From assembly GCA_964389755.1 (NCBI GenBank), contig CAYMEW010000041.1, forward strand, positions 1 through 32,888: a stretch of DNA of 32,888 bases. Reading direction: 5' to 3'. This DNA comes from JBBSUQ01 sp964389755. GTDB lineage: Bacteria > Bacteroidota > Bacteroidia > Flavobacteriales_D > Crocinitomicaceae. Position numbers and translations under genes: made by a program. Within the stretch, counting starts at the first letter, position 1; each line of letters opens with the position of its first letter. Shown here in pieces: positions 1-9,400 of this stretch. The notes beneath the pieces were generated by a model. That model was given only the letters and a program-made list of their open reading frames with translations, made no database searches and was not told the origin of the DNA.

Positions 1-1
1 T

Positions 2-53
2 TTTATTTCGACTGACTCAAATTTATGCCTAATCCCCAACAATTGGTCTTGAT
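2..53. repeat. Imperfect 52-bp direct repeat, copy 1
   Basis: Matches 213-264 with about five mismatches over 52 bp; the shared core includes CCCCAACAATTGG. The two copies lie 211 bp apart in non-coding DNA. Nothing shows whether they are a dispersed genomic repeat, regulatory sites or mobile-element remnants. Confidence 0.75.
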
Positions 54-212
54 CCGGAATTTTTTTTTGGGAAAAATTTTAGAAAGGGGGAGAAAAAGAA
101 GGAGGAATTGAGGAAATGGGATGATCCGTAAAACTGCAGGATTTGATGATAGGGGCTTTGACAGTTTTTTTTGGGGACTCCTTGAAGATATAGTCTCTAA
201 AGAACGATATTC

Positions 213-264
213 TTTATTCCGATTGACTCAAATTTATGCTTAGTCCCCAACAATTGGACTTGAT
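213..264. repeat. Imperfect 52-bp direct repeat, copy 2
   Basis: Second copy of the repeat at 2-53, in the same orientation, with about five substitutions and no gaps. The similarity stops abruptly after TTGAT in both copies. Confidence 0.75.
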
Positions 265-391
265 ACCAATAAGCCCCGTAAAAAATCCAGGGGATCGGAA
301 AGGTGTGTTTCTTTTGCCGTTTTAATTCTATTCAGAAGAATCCTTTAAGAAACGGACCTCTCTTAGAAATATTATTACATTACTCTTGGAA

Positions 392-760
392 TCATTTTTT
401 TTTCAACTCCAATCGCGCATTGTAGGCTTCCATTGCTTTTTGAATATCAGCTTTCAATTGAGGGTCATCCATCGGCGAGCCGATATCGGAATCCATTCCA
501 AACGGAAAATCGTTGTCATCATCAAAATCATTATCCATGATGTCCAGAAGAATTTGATCAAATTCTCTGAGTAAAATCATTCGTGTCATTTCAAAAGCTT
601 CATGCGGGTTCGGGTGATTAGAGTTTTGAGCCAAAATAGTCATCTGAGCAGCAAAGGCAGCCTGTATAAGATGAGCAACCAAATTTTCCGAAATATCTTT
701 TTTTGCTTTTACTTTTTGCAGATCCCTGATAAGTTCCTGAAAATGATCCATGATTTCCAT
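392..760 (-). CDS. Small acidic hypothetical protein
   Basis: About 122 aa, cytosolic, with no signal peptide or membrane segment. It is predicted helical, with a strongly acidic stretch (DNDFDDDNDF) in the second half and a Lys-rich C-terminus. I chose the ATG at 760, which begins MEIMDHFQEL. A longer version would need a TTG at 778 that abuts the terminator hairpin at 780-809. I recognise no family. It lies just downstream of tRNA-Asp on the same strand, but the hairpin in between suggests separate transcription. Confidence 0.6.
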   Translation of the reverse strand: MEIMDHFQELIRDLQKVKAKKDISENLVAHLIQAAFAAQMTILAQNSNHPNPHEAFEMTRMILLREFDQILLDIMDNDFDDDNDFPFGMDSDIGSPMDDPQLKADIQKAMEAYNARLELKKK

Positions 761-779
761 TTTTTTAGTAAAAATCAAA

Positions 780-809
780 AACCCTGAGAATTTGATACTT
801 CTCAGGGTT
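780..809 (-). terminator. Rho-independent terminator after tRNA-Asp
   Basis: A perfect 11-bp stem, AACCCTGAGAA with TTCTCAGGGTT, encloses an 8-nt loop. T-rich sequence follows on both strands, so it could act in both directions. It most simply ends the minus-strand tRNA-Asp transcript. Confidence 0.75.
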
Positions 810-851
810 TTCTAATCCCACAGCCATATGGGCTTTTCTTTAAGGCTTTGT

Positions 852-928
852 TGGCGGTCCGGACGGGACTCGAACCCGCGACCCCCTGCGTGACAGGCAG
901 GTATTCTAACCAACTGAACTACCGGACC
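852..928 (-). tRNA. tRNA-Asp (GUC)
   Basis: A complete cloverleaf on the minus strand. Acceptor GGTCCGG pairs with CCGGACC, the anticodon arm is CCTGC-CTGTCAC-GCAGG with anticodon GTC, the T-loop is GGTTCGAGTCC, and CCA is encoded at 852-854. A well-formed promoter lies upstream at 963-992. Confidence 0.96.
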
Positions 929-962
929 TTTAAGTGATGCGTTAACCGTTGTTAAGCGTGGG

Positions 963-992
963 CAAAAGTAAGGCATATTTTTAAATCTGCAA
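963..992 (-). promoter_or_regulatory. Bacteroidota sigma-A promoter for tRNA-Asp
   Basis: On the minus strand, TTG (992-990), 19 nt, then TACTTTTG (970-963). This fits the Bacteroidota -33/-7 consensus TTG...TAnnTTTG exactly. It lies about 35 nt upstream of the mature tRNA 5' end. Confidence 0.7.
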
Positions 993-1131
993 GCATTTTC
1001 GGAGAAAAAAACCGATTTTTTTTAAGCTTAAGAGGTAAGTGCCTGTAGGCCTGTATACTTGAATTTTTGCTAAAGTCGAGCTTTTTTGGCTATTCCCGAG
1101 ATCCCTGACGGTTTGAACTCACCCTCAAAAA

Positions 1132-1160
1132 AAAGGGAGACCGAATTCCGGTCTCCCTTT
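1132..1160 (-). terminator. Terminator of the PKD/T9SS gene
   Basis: A 12-bp stem (AAAGGGAGACCG with CGGTCTCCCTTT) and AATTC loop. On the minus strand it is followed by a run of T, 18 nt past the stop codon of the gene at 1178. Confidence 0.9.
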
Positions 1161-1177
1161 ATAGCGTGCGATATTAT

Positions 1178-2680
1178 TTATTTGCGCACGAGTTTTCGGG
1201 TGAAGGTTTCTCCGTTCTTAAGCAGTACTTTGACTTCATAAGTGCCCGCAAGTTCGCTGCTCATGTCTACTTCCACGCGCTTACTTCCGCCTTCGATTGT
1301 GCGGATGAGACGCCCGGAAAGATCGTAGATCTCGATGCTGCTGATCTCTGAGCGATCTTTTGAACTTACCGTGAAAAGTCCGGTACTCGGGTTGGGGAAG
1401 AGTTCGATCTGATGTGTTTCAGCATCAACTGCTCCCGGACGTTCTTTAAATGATTCGGGAATCATCACTGGTTCTTTGACCGGTTTCTGGTTTCCGAGCG
1501 CTTTGGTGCTGATCGTTCCCGCAGAACTGATCGAAACGTCAAAGTAATAAGTCATGTGGCAGCAAATGCCGGCCTCTTCGTTATAATAGTAAGCCGTTAC
1601 GGAAACAACATAAGAACCCGGTGAACCGTAAGTGTGCGTTACGTCGTGACCGTTTCCGGTAGTTCCGTCTCCGAAGTTCCAGACGTACACGAAGCCCGGT
1701 GCATCCGGTCCTGTGGCCGAGAACGTGAAGGTCGAATTGCATTTATCCGAAATATAGCCGGTATTATGATTGACCTGTTCACAGGGATCGCAGGCTTCTG
1801 CAAAAATGTCCTGTTTGAAAGAACGGGCGCAGCAGTCGCCGTTGCTGTTAATGACCAGTACGGTTAGGGTGACGGTATAGGATCCCGGCATGGTGTAGAA
1901 GTGGAGCGGTGACATTTCATCCGATGTGCTTCCGTCGCCGAAATCCCAGTGATAGCCGGCTGCAGTGAGTCCTGCTCCCAGGTATACGTACGGGTAGAAG
2001 TGCGTGTAACATTTTTCCTGTGCAAATTCGAAATTGGCCTGGAAATTACAGGGATCGGGCGGTGCGGAAATGTCGCAGATGCGCAGGTTCATTAGCGTCA
2101 GTTCCACTTGCGGAAGGGCGGAAGCACGCGGGTAAAACCAGAGTTGCGACCAGTTCGTTGTTGGTGTAAACGTGTACGAAAAGGTGCTGTAGCCGCCGTT
2201 CGGAAGCGGGGACCAGGACTGCGTTGCAACAACCTGGCGTGGCAGGGGGGACGGAATTGGACCGCCTCCTCCCAAGCTTTCCATGGGTGTGAGCGAGTTT
2301 GTTGCGATGACGTGAAAAGCGGCGTCGGCAACGGGCGGGGTACCGTCGTGCGTGCGTGTGTACGTGTCAAAGGTAATGCAGTAGGTATGCCCCGCGAGGA
2401 AAGTGACGCCGTCGTAATAGACACCTTCGCCGCTGTTGTTGTAGGACCACATCCAGAGTGAACCGGGAGAATAACTCGGAGATCCGTGTGAAGATTTCCA
2501 ATTGAGTCCGAAGGTATTCAAATACCCCTGTCCTGAGGTGGGAATGGACATCATGTCCCCGTCGGGAGCGATGTTGGTGCAGTTGCCACAGGCCGGGGCA
2601 GCCGCTTTTTCCTGGGCCGAGAGCGACCCGGTGGCCAGCCAGACAAGTCCGGACACGGCCAAAACGTGTTTTAGTTTCAT
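1178..2680 (-). CDS. Secreted PKD-domain protein with T9SS sorting domain
   Basis: 500 aa. An N-terminal signal peptide (about 1-22, ending LSAQ) sends it through Sec. Residues about 30-200 form a beta-rich region resembling carbohydrate-binding or lectin-like modules, but I do not assign a family. Two PKD-type domains follow, each with the WDFGDG / WNFGDG signature (about 210-295 and 305-385). The last ~75 residues, starting at FPNPSTGLF and ending in a Lys/Arg-rich tail, are a type A C-terminal sorting domain for type IX secretion. The protein is therefore probably exported and surface-attached or released. It has its own terminator and sits 85 nt downstream of a LytTR regulator, which could control it (inference). 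Its ligand or enzyme activity is unknown. Confidence 0.88.
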   Translation of the reverse strand: MKLKHVLAVSGLVWLATGSLSAQEKAAAPACGNCTNIAPDGDMMSIPTSGQGYLNTFGLNWKSSHGSPSYSPGSLWMWSYNNSGEGVYYDGVTFLAGHTYCITFDTYTRTHDGTPPVADAAFHVIATNSLTPMESLGGGGPIPSPLPRQVVATQSWSPLPNGGYSTFSYTFTPTTNWSQLWFYPRASALPQVELTLMNLRICDISAPPDPCNFQANFEFAQEKCYTHFYPYVYLGAGLTAAGYHWDFGDGSTSDEMSPLHFYTMPGSYTVTLTVLVINSNGDCCARSFKQDIFAEACDPCEQVNHNTGYISDKCNSTFTFSATGPDAPGFVYVWNFGDGTTGNGHDVTHTYGSPGSYVVSVTAYYYNEEAGICCHMTYYFDVSISSAGTISTKALGNQKPVKEPVMIPESFKERPGAVDAETHQIELFPNPSTGLFTVSSKDRSEISSIEIYDLSGRLIRTIEGGSKRVEVDMSSELAGTYEVKVLLKNGETFTRKLVRK

Positions 2681-2765
2681 ATTATAGTGTTTAATTGGTT
2701 ATGGCTTAAAACTAAAATGACCTGTGTTCCCAAACAAGCGCGACTGCGTAAGTGTGGCTGCTCAC

Positions 2766-3479
2766 TTAGTAAGTGTGAACCATTTTGCCGGACTCGTTCA
2801 TGTAGCGCATAAAGTCGGCTTTTCGGCGTACGGAAACGTCGATCGTGGAGTTATCGGACATGATCAGTTGTCCGCCTTTTCCTTTTTGATACTCGACAAT
2901 GTGTTCGGTATTGATAAGGTGTTTGTGGTGTACCCGGAGGAATCCGGCGTCGCTGAGTTGCTGTTCGAATTCCTGCAATGTGCGCGATACGAGCACTTTT
3001 TTGTGATCCGTGAAATAGACGTGCGTGTAGTTGTCTTCCGACTCACAGCGAACGATCGAACTTAAGTCGAAGCAGCGAAAGCCCTTGATACTCGGAAGGT
3101 TGATCTTGCGTCGGCCTGCCTGCTTTCGAAGGATTAACTCCAGCAATTCGTGCTGTAGCAGGCTGACCTGCTCCACGGCTTTTTCAAACTGATCGGAATG
3201 GGTTTCGCGAATCTGTGTCGATTCGGTGGTTGCGGCACCGAATGACAGGTAGCAAAGTTCGAAACCGCTGGTAAGTATTTGCTGTAGAATGAGCGGAAAT
3301 TCCTGCTGAGAGGTCGTAAACTTCGCCAGTAATACGTCCGGTGCAAGTTGTTCGGGAAGGGTAGTTTCCGGAGTGAAACAGACTGCAGAAGCATCGGTGA
3401 GTGCGCGCAGACGGGTTCGAAGCGATTTTTGGGATATACCCGTTTTCCGGATTCCCACGGTGAATGTTTTCTTTTTCAT
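2766..3479 (-). CDS. LytTR-family DNA-binding response regulator
   Basis: 237 aa. The C-terminal part (about 124-230) is a LytTR DNA-binding domain: it has the expected RCESEDNYTHVYF strand, the FLRVHHKHLIN segment and a final basic helix. The N-terminal ~100 residues do not show the Asp/Lys pattern of a standard receiver domain, so how it senses input is unclear. A predicted helix around 85-120 may dimerise it. LytTR proteins bind direct repeats upstream of target promoters and often control surface or secreted factors. The adjacent secreted PKD gene, same strand and downstream, is the natural candidate target (inference). Confidence 0.88.
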   Translation of the reverse strand: MKKKTFTVGIRKTGISQKSLRTRLRALTDASAVCFTPETTLPEQLAPDVLLAKFTTSQQEFPLILQQILTSGFELCYLSFGAATTESTQIRETHSDQFEKAVEQVSLLQHELLELILRKQAGRRKINLPSIKGFRCFDLSSIVRCESEDNYTHVYFTDHKKVLVSRTLQEFEQQLSDAGFLRVHHKHLINTEHIVEYQKGKGGQLIMSDNSTIDVSVRRKADFMRYMNESGKMVHTY

Positions 3480-3616
3480 AGCCAGTAGTTTATGCGGATG
3501 ATCCGCTGTCCGGTGGCACCGGGAATCTTGAATAGCAGTAGCGGCTAATTTATTCGCTTTTTTTTAAATATGCAACTAAATATACGGGTATGATTCGCGG
3601 CGGCCTGACTATCGAA

Positions 3617-3985
3617 TTAACGGAGTCTGCAATACACAATGCCCGGTGAAAGAAGTTGATCCGGAAGAAGTTCCTGATTTTCGAGCGCGCACCACTCATT
3701 TTGTGAAGATGAAAGGTTTGTAAGCGCCGAATCCACCTGTTCGTAGTTATAATTAATTTCGGCGATCCGCTTTTCAATGAATGTTGCGGAAGCTTTACAG
3801 GGAATGGTACGGAGGAGTTGATGCACGCATAAGGTGTACACTTCAGCCACAAACCATTTTGGAACGCAGGAACCGGATACACCCGGTGCGGAGATCGGGA
3901 GTAAACGCGGACTGTTCATTTGACCTGTTGCAAACAGTGGTGCCATCAGCATCAGGAAGCAGGGGATAAGGATTAAAAAACGCAT
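3617..3985 (-). CDS. Small exported hypothetical protein
   Basis: 122 aa with a clear signal peptide (about 1-21, hydrophobic core then FATGQ). The mature part carries several cysteines (in GSCVP, TLCVH, PCKAS, EWCAL and YCRLR) that could form disulfides outside the cytoplasm. No family recognised. It starts 3 nt after the stop of a 32-aa membrane peptide gene at 3989-4087, which in turn overlaps the gene before it, so the three form one operon. Confidence 0.65.
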   Translation of the reverse strand: MRFLILIPCFLMLMAPLFATGQMNSPRLLPISAPGVSGSCVPKWFVAEVYTLCVHQLLRTIPCKASATFIEKRIAEINYNYEQVDSALTNLSSSQNEWCALENQELLPDQLLSPGIVYCRLR

Positions 3986-3988
3986 ATC

Positions 3989-4087
3989 TTATCTGGGTCG
4001 TTGCCGAAAATAAGCGACAAAAATGAGAGAGATCGGGAAAAATGCAATGATCAGTATCCATTTAAGGACGGTTGTCAGGAATTTCAT
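3989..4087 (-). CDS. 32-aa single-pass membrane peptide
   Basis: A short frame beginning MKFLTTVLKWILIIAFF and ending FRQRPR, with one hydrophobic helix and a basic C-terminus. Its start overlaps the end of the preceding membrane protein gene (4062-4412) by 26 nt and its stop lies 3 nt before the next start, which is typical of translational coupling. Function unknown; too small for any family assignment. It could be spurious, but hydrophobic helix plus positive tail plus exact gap filling argue for a real gene. Confidence 0.5.
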   Translation of the reverse strand: MKFLTTVLKWILIIAFFPISLIFVAYFRQRPR

Positions 4088-4412
4088 GGCTGTGTTTTTT
4101 AGGAATACGTCTGCCTGCGTTTCCGGGCACGGCAAAGATCAGCTTTAAAGTCATTAAAATAAATTGAATCAATGCGCAAAGTGGTAATACGAGAAAGTAA
4201 ACCCACAAAATGGCACCCCCTCCTTTATTTTCATCCCACATACTTTCTCCTGCCGGAGTATTGAAAAAGGCAGAGAGGAGCGGACTCAGGTAGAAAAGCG
4301 TGTTGCAGATCAGTAAAAAGTTCATTACTTCCCCGCGGCCTTTTTTAGGATCTTTTAAAAAAAGCAAACCGATCGTAAAAGCAGGTAGAATCAATAAAAA
4401 AAGGAGTGTCAT
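4062..4412 (-). CDS. Small multi-pass membrane protein
   Basis: 116 aa with three predicted membrane helices: about 1-18, 31-50 and 68-95 (the last starts GGGAILWVYF). A charged tail rich in Arg, Lys and His is probably cytoplasmic. First gene of a three-gene minus-strand set with the two small proteins downstream. I recognise no family. Confidence 0.6.
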   Translation of the reverse strand: MTLLFLLILPAFTIGLLFLKDPKKGRGEVMNFLLICNTLFYLSPLLSAFFNTPAGESMWDENKGGGAILWVYFLVLPLCALIQFILMTLKLIFAVPGNAGRRIPKKHSHEIPDNRP

Positions 4413-4459
4413 AGCTGGCTATTTGATTTGGGGCTAAATATACGGGTTTTCAGACAAAA

Positions 4460-4485
4460 AGCCGTTCACCAGGAGGTAAACGGCT
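4460..4485 (-). terminator. Terminator after the VWD protein gene
   Basis: An inverted repeat AGCCGTT/AACGGCT, extended by ACC/GGT across one mismatch. It is followed on the minus strand by a T-rich run, 22 nt past the stop of the gene at 4507. Confidence 0.75.
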
Positions 4486-4506
4486 CTTCTGATTTGTAGT
4501 TAAGCT

Positions 4507-6255
4507 TTAATTTCTGCGCAAGCCACCGGAAGTGGGCGCGGAGATCGTACCGGTATTAACCGTTCCGCCGCTTTTGGTTTGCGGTTTGGTCTGCGGAACA
4601 TTCACCGGTGTGGATGTCTTCGTATCTTCTTTTTTGTCTTCTGTTCGCGGGGTAGCCGGTGTTTTACCCAGTCCCGGGAGTTTAAATGGGGTGGGGCTTA
4701 CCGGTTTGGGCTCTTCCCGGACTTCGGGTTCTGTCGTTTTAACGGGTTGCTCTTTAACCGCCGGTGCCACGCTTCGTTCGTCGGTCTTTACCGGTTCGGA
4801 AACGGGTCGGTCCGTATTGAGTTCGGAATTACGCTGTTCTGCATTATTTTCCGGTGAGGTGCGGATCGTTTCTTTGGAAATGCCGTTGCTGTTACGCGTA
4901 TTGTTATCGAGCGGTTCCGTACGCGTTTCGTTCAGGGTGCGTTCGTCGGAAATACTCTGGCTGCGAATAACCTGCGCGCGGTTTACATTGGGTTGTGGCC
5001 TGTCGATGCGTGCCATGCGAACCGTATCGAGTGGATTTCCGGCCTGGCGTCGGGGCGTGGGCGGAATGTTGAGGAATCCCTGGTCGTAAATACAGCCTGC
5101 AAGGTCATTTCCACTGATTCCGCGCGCCTCACAATCGCGTTGTGCCTGGTTGCGGACATTCGGGTTGAGATCGGCAAGCGTGTGGTGAACACGCGGGAAA
5201 GATTCGTCGGTATAAGTAAAGGTGTTTTGCCCCATCGCGTAATCGAAAAGCGTGTTTTGAGGGGAGAGTCGCCAGGAGCGCGCAAAATCTTTGGCCAGGA
5301 AAGCGAGGTATTCTTTTTCCATAGCTTCCTGCGTTGCACTGGAAGGTCCGCTGCCGAAACTGTGAAAAGCGAGGTTAGACGGGCGACTGGAAGTGCCGCG
5401 CGTGTCGAAATCATCGTGTTTTCGTCCGTTTGCGTTCCCGAGAATGCCCTCGTAATTTTTAATGCAGGGATAGATCATGACTTCGACATTCATGAAATTC
5501 ATGTCGCCGTTTCTGCTTCCTGTAATGATCACCTTTTCGCCGGTCGGCCAGATAATATCGTAATTGCTGCGTTTGCTGTGGCGAACAACGCCGCCGTTCG
5601 GAAGGAAGTAGGCATCGTCTTCCTGTAATACGATCTCCTGGTTATTTACGTGGAGCAGGGACCGGAAAGAGCGCGTGTCGAAATTGTCCGAATACACGCT
5701 TACACGGTCACCGGACACATTCATGGCAACAGCCGTGTTGAGCGAAAAGTCATCCCGCTGCGGTTGCTGGCGTACCTGGACTTCCATTTCGCCGTCCGTG
5801 GAACGGGCCAGGATAAATTCTCCCACTGTCTGAAAGGAGTAACTCGCTCCGTCAAAAGAGGAGAGGTGCGGATCGCCGTAGGAACGACCGGAAGTGAGTT
5901 GACAATCGGCCCGCTGAGTGAATTCACTGATGCGTTGCCACTGCGTGCGTTGCTGGGCAGATCCGGCATTCCGGAGCGCCGAGTTACTTTGTTGTGCGAT
6001 GCGTTGGCGCGTATCTTCGGGAACTGCCGCATAGAGTTCGTGCGGTGTTACGTTTTCCGGGAAAGTGCGGTCGGGAACAGGTTGTTGGGCTGCAACGGCA
6101 AGCATACTTTCTGCGAGCCACGCTCCGCGAACAGGATCCCAGGTCGTTAATTCCTGTCGGATCGCATCGGTTTCGGGTTGCCTTTCCTGGGCATGCACCG
6201 CGAGCGAAATGCAACTTAATCCTAAGAAAAACAATTGGGTACAAGTCTTTTTCAT
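4507..6255 (-). CDS. Exported von Willebrand type D domain protein
   Basis: 582 aa from the ATG at 6255, chosen because it begins directly with a signal peptide (MKKTCTQLFFLGLSC...VHAQ). An upstream in-frame ATG at 6312 would bury that signal. Residues about 118-285 match a VWD domain: GDPHLSSFDG and YSFQTVGEF at its start, and a late CIKNYEGILGNANG segment with the cysteine and glycines typical of VWD. The N-terminal 30-115 region is helical and Gln-rich. The C-terminal third (from about 430) is Pro/Thr/Glu/Lys-rich low-complexity sequence, probably an extended linker. No T9SS sorting domain or lipobox is visible, so it is likely periplasmic or secreted by another route. Role unknown; VWD domains usually mediate protein contacts or assembly. 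Confidence 0.85.
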   Translation of the reverse strand: MKKTCTQLFFLGLSCISLAVHAQERQPETDAIRQELTTWDPVRGAWLAESMLAVAAQQPVPDRTFPENVTPHELYAAVPEDTRQRIAQQSNSALRNAGSAQQRTQWQRISEFTQRADCQLTSGRSYGDPHLSSFDGASYSFQTVGEFILARSTDGEMEVQVRQQPQRDDFSLNTAVAMNVSGDRVSVYSDNFDTRSFRSLLHVNNQEIVLQEDDAYFLPNGGVVRHSKRSNYDIIWPTGEKVIITGSRNGDMNFMNVEVMIYPCIKNYEGILGNANGRKHDDFDTRGTSSRPSNLAFHSFGSGPSSATQEAMEKEYLAFLAKDFARSWRLSPQNTLFDYAMGQNTFTYTDESFPRVHHTLADLNPNVRNQAQRDCEARGISGNDLAGCIYDQGFLNIPPTPRRQAGNPLDTVRMARIDRPQPNVNRAQVIRSQSISDERTLNETRTEPLDNNTRNSNGISKETIRTSPENNAEQRNSELNTDRPVSEPVKTDERSVAPAVKEQPVKTTEPEVREEPKPVSPTPFKLPGLGKTPATPRTEDKKEDTKTSTPVNVPQTKPQTKSGGTVNTGTISAPTSGGLRRN

Positions 6256-6470
6256 AACCGTAAATTTATGCGTTTGACAGCTCACTTCCAAAAAACGATC
6301 CGGAAATAACATAAAAATATCAAATGTTATATTCTGAACAGATTTGAAGCCTTTTTGTACTGAATTCTATGACTTCGCCGTATGCAAAAAGGAGGGACGC
6401 AGGCTACTGCCATTCACACATTTTTAGTAATTTTACGGCGCATTTTAATATAATAGGAAAGCAACTTCGA

Positions 6471-9400
6471 ATGGAAAAAATACTCCCCTACAAACCCAAA
6501 AATAAAGTGCGGATCGTTACGGCAGCTTCGCTTTTTGACGGTCACGATGCAGCGATCAATATTATGCGCCGGATCATCCAGAGTACCGGTTGTGAAGTAA
6601 TTCACCTCGGTCACGACCGTTCAGTGGAAGAAGTGGTCGACTGTGCGATCCAGGAGGATGCGCAGGCAATTGCGATGACCTCTTACCAGGGCGGACACGT
6701 GGAGTATTTCAAATACATGTACGACCTGCTGCAACAAAAAGGCGCACCGCATATCAAGATCTTCGGAGGCGGGGGAGGAACGATTCTCCCGGAAGAAATT
6801 GCCGAGTTACAGGAATATGGAATTACACGGCTTTACCACCCCGATGATGGTCGTGAACTTGGATTGCAGGGCATGATCAATGACCTGGTTGAACGCAGCG
6901 ATTTCCCGGTAGGGCAGAACCTGAACGGTGAACTAAATCACCTGAAAGAAAAAAACATCCCCGCAATCGCACGCGTGATCTCAGCAGCTGAGAATTTTGC
7001 CGACGAAGCGAAAGACATTCTTCGGAAGGTCGATCAAATGGCGGAAGAAGTGCAGGTGCCCGTTCTCGGGATTACAGGTACGGGTGGAGCCGGAAAGTCG
7101 TCGCTTGTGGATGAACTCGTGAGGCGTTTCCTGATCGATTTCCCGGATAAACAAATCGCGGTAGTGTCGGTCGATCCTTCCAAACGTAAAACCGGCGGTG
7201 CCCTGCTCGGTGACCGTATCCGTATGAATTCGATCAAAAGTCCGCGTGTTTACATGCGTTCACTGGCCACGCGCCAGTCCAACCTCGCCTTGTCCAAACA
7301 CGTTGCCGAAGCTGTTAACATTCTCAAAGCAGCGGAGTACGACCTGATCATTCTCGAAACGTCGGGGATCGGGCAGTCTGACACGGAGATCCTCGACCAT
7401 TCGGATGTATCGCTTTACGTCATGACGCCGGAATACGGTGCCGCAACGCAGCTGGAAAAGATCGACATGCTGGATTTTGCCGATGTCATTGCACTGAACA
7501 AATTCGACAAACGCGGAGCGCTCGATGCCCTGCGTGACGTGCGCAAACAATACCAGCGAAATCACAACCTGTGGGACGCGAATGTGGACAGTATGCCGGT
7601 TTACGGAACCATTGCTTCGCAGTTCAACGATCCCGGGATGAATACGCTCTACAAAGTGATCATCGATAAAGTAGCCGAAAAAACGGGTGCGAACCTGGAG
7701 TCGACTTTTGAGATCACGCAGGAAATGTCCGAAAAAGTATTTGTGATCCCGCCGGAGCGTACGCGTTACCTTTCCGAGATTTCGGAGAACAACCGCGCTT
7801 ACGACCGCTGGGTAGACCAACAGGTAGCAGTAGCCGAAAAATTGCAGGGACTTCATTCTGCCATGGAAACCATGCAGCAATCGAAACTCGAAGATAAGGA
7901 CCGGCTCGTAAAAGCACTGCAGGAAACCTTTGAGCAGGAAAAACTCAACTTCGACCCGAAGAACTGGGAATTGCTCCAGAACTGGGACGAAAAGAAAGCC
8001 CGTTACCAGGACCCGGTTTTCAAGTTCAAAGTGCGCGACAAAGAGATCGCAATTCAAACACATACCGAATCCCTTTCACATTCACAGATCCCGAAGGTTT
8101 CCATGCCGAAATACCACGGCTGGGGAGATATTCTGCGCTGGTCGCTACAGGAGAATGTTCCGGGAGAATTTCCGTATACGGCCGGGCTTTTCCCCTTTAA
8201 ACGCGAGGGAGAAGATCCGACACGCATGTTTGCCGGTGAAGGAGGGCCTGAACGTACGAACAAACGCTTTCATTACGTGAGTCTCGGTATGCCGGCCAAA
8301 CGCCTTTCAACGGCTTTTGACTCGGTAACGCTCTACGGAAACGACCCGGACCTGCGTCCGGATATTTACGGCAAGATCGGGAATTCCGGGGTTTCCATTT
8401 GCTGCCTCGACGATGCCAAGAAACTCTACTCCGGGTTTGACCTGGCGGATCCGAAAACGTCCGTATCGATGACGATCAACGGTCCGGCGCCGATGTTGCT
8501 CGGTTTCTTTATGAATGCAGCCATCGATCAGCAATGTGAAAAGTACATTCAGGCTAACGGACTCGAAAAGGACGTGGCACAAAAAATAAAAGCGATTTAC
8601 GCGGAAAAAGGCGTAGAACGTCCGCAATACCAGGGAGAACTTCCGGAAGGAAACGACGGACTCGGGCTCATGCTGCTCGGCGTGACCGGCGACCAGGTTT
8701 TACCGGCCGATGTTTACGAACAGATCAAAGCCGAAACGCTCAAACAGGTGCGCGGAACCGTACAGGCCGATATTCTCAAGGAAGACCAGGCCCAAAATAC
8801 CTGTATTTTCTCGACTGAGTTCGCCCTGCGACTCATGGGAGACGTACAGGAATACTTTATTGAAAAAGGCGTTCGTAATTTTTACTCCGTTTCCATTTCA
8901 GGTTATCACATTGCCGAGGCCGGAGCAAACCCGATCACGCAGCTGGCTTTTACACTGGCTAATGGTTTCACATATGTGGAATATTACCTGAGCCGCGGAA
9001 TGGACATCAATGCTTTCGGGCCGAACCTGTCGTTCTTCTTCTCGAACGGCATCGACCCGGAATATGCGGTGATCGGACGTGTGGCACGGCGTATCTGGGC
9101 CAAAGCCCTCGCTAAAAAATACGATGCGAATGCGCGCGCGCAAATGCTGAAATATCACATCCAGACTTCCGGGCGTTCACTGCATGCTCAGGAAATTGAT
9201 TTTAATGACATCCGTACAACCTTGCAGGCACTTTACGCGATCTACGATAACTGTAATTCGCTCCACACCAATGCCTACGACGAGGCGATCACCACACCGA
9301 CCGAAGAATCGGTACGCAGAGCCATGGCCATTCAGCTGATCATCAACCGGGAACTCGGACTGGCTAAAAATGAGAATCCGTTACAGGGATCATTCATCAT

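Larger units (their letters stand above)
1..391. other. Intergenic left end without a gene
   Basis: No open frame here has convincing coding character. The stretch is AT-rich and holds two copies of a 52-bp imperfect direct repeat (2-53 and 213-264), separated by short homopolymer runs. The leftmost gene of the window begins on the minus strand beyond it. Confidence 0.6.

Noticed and set aside
2108..2461. Plus-strand frame of 117 aa inside the PKD gene
   Set aside because: Antisense shadow of a well-supported gene; Arg/Val/Cys-rich without domain features.
7260..8063. 267-aa minus-strand frame within icmF
   Set aside because: Shadow of the mutase gene, caused by codon bias.
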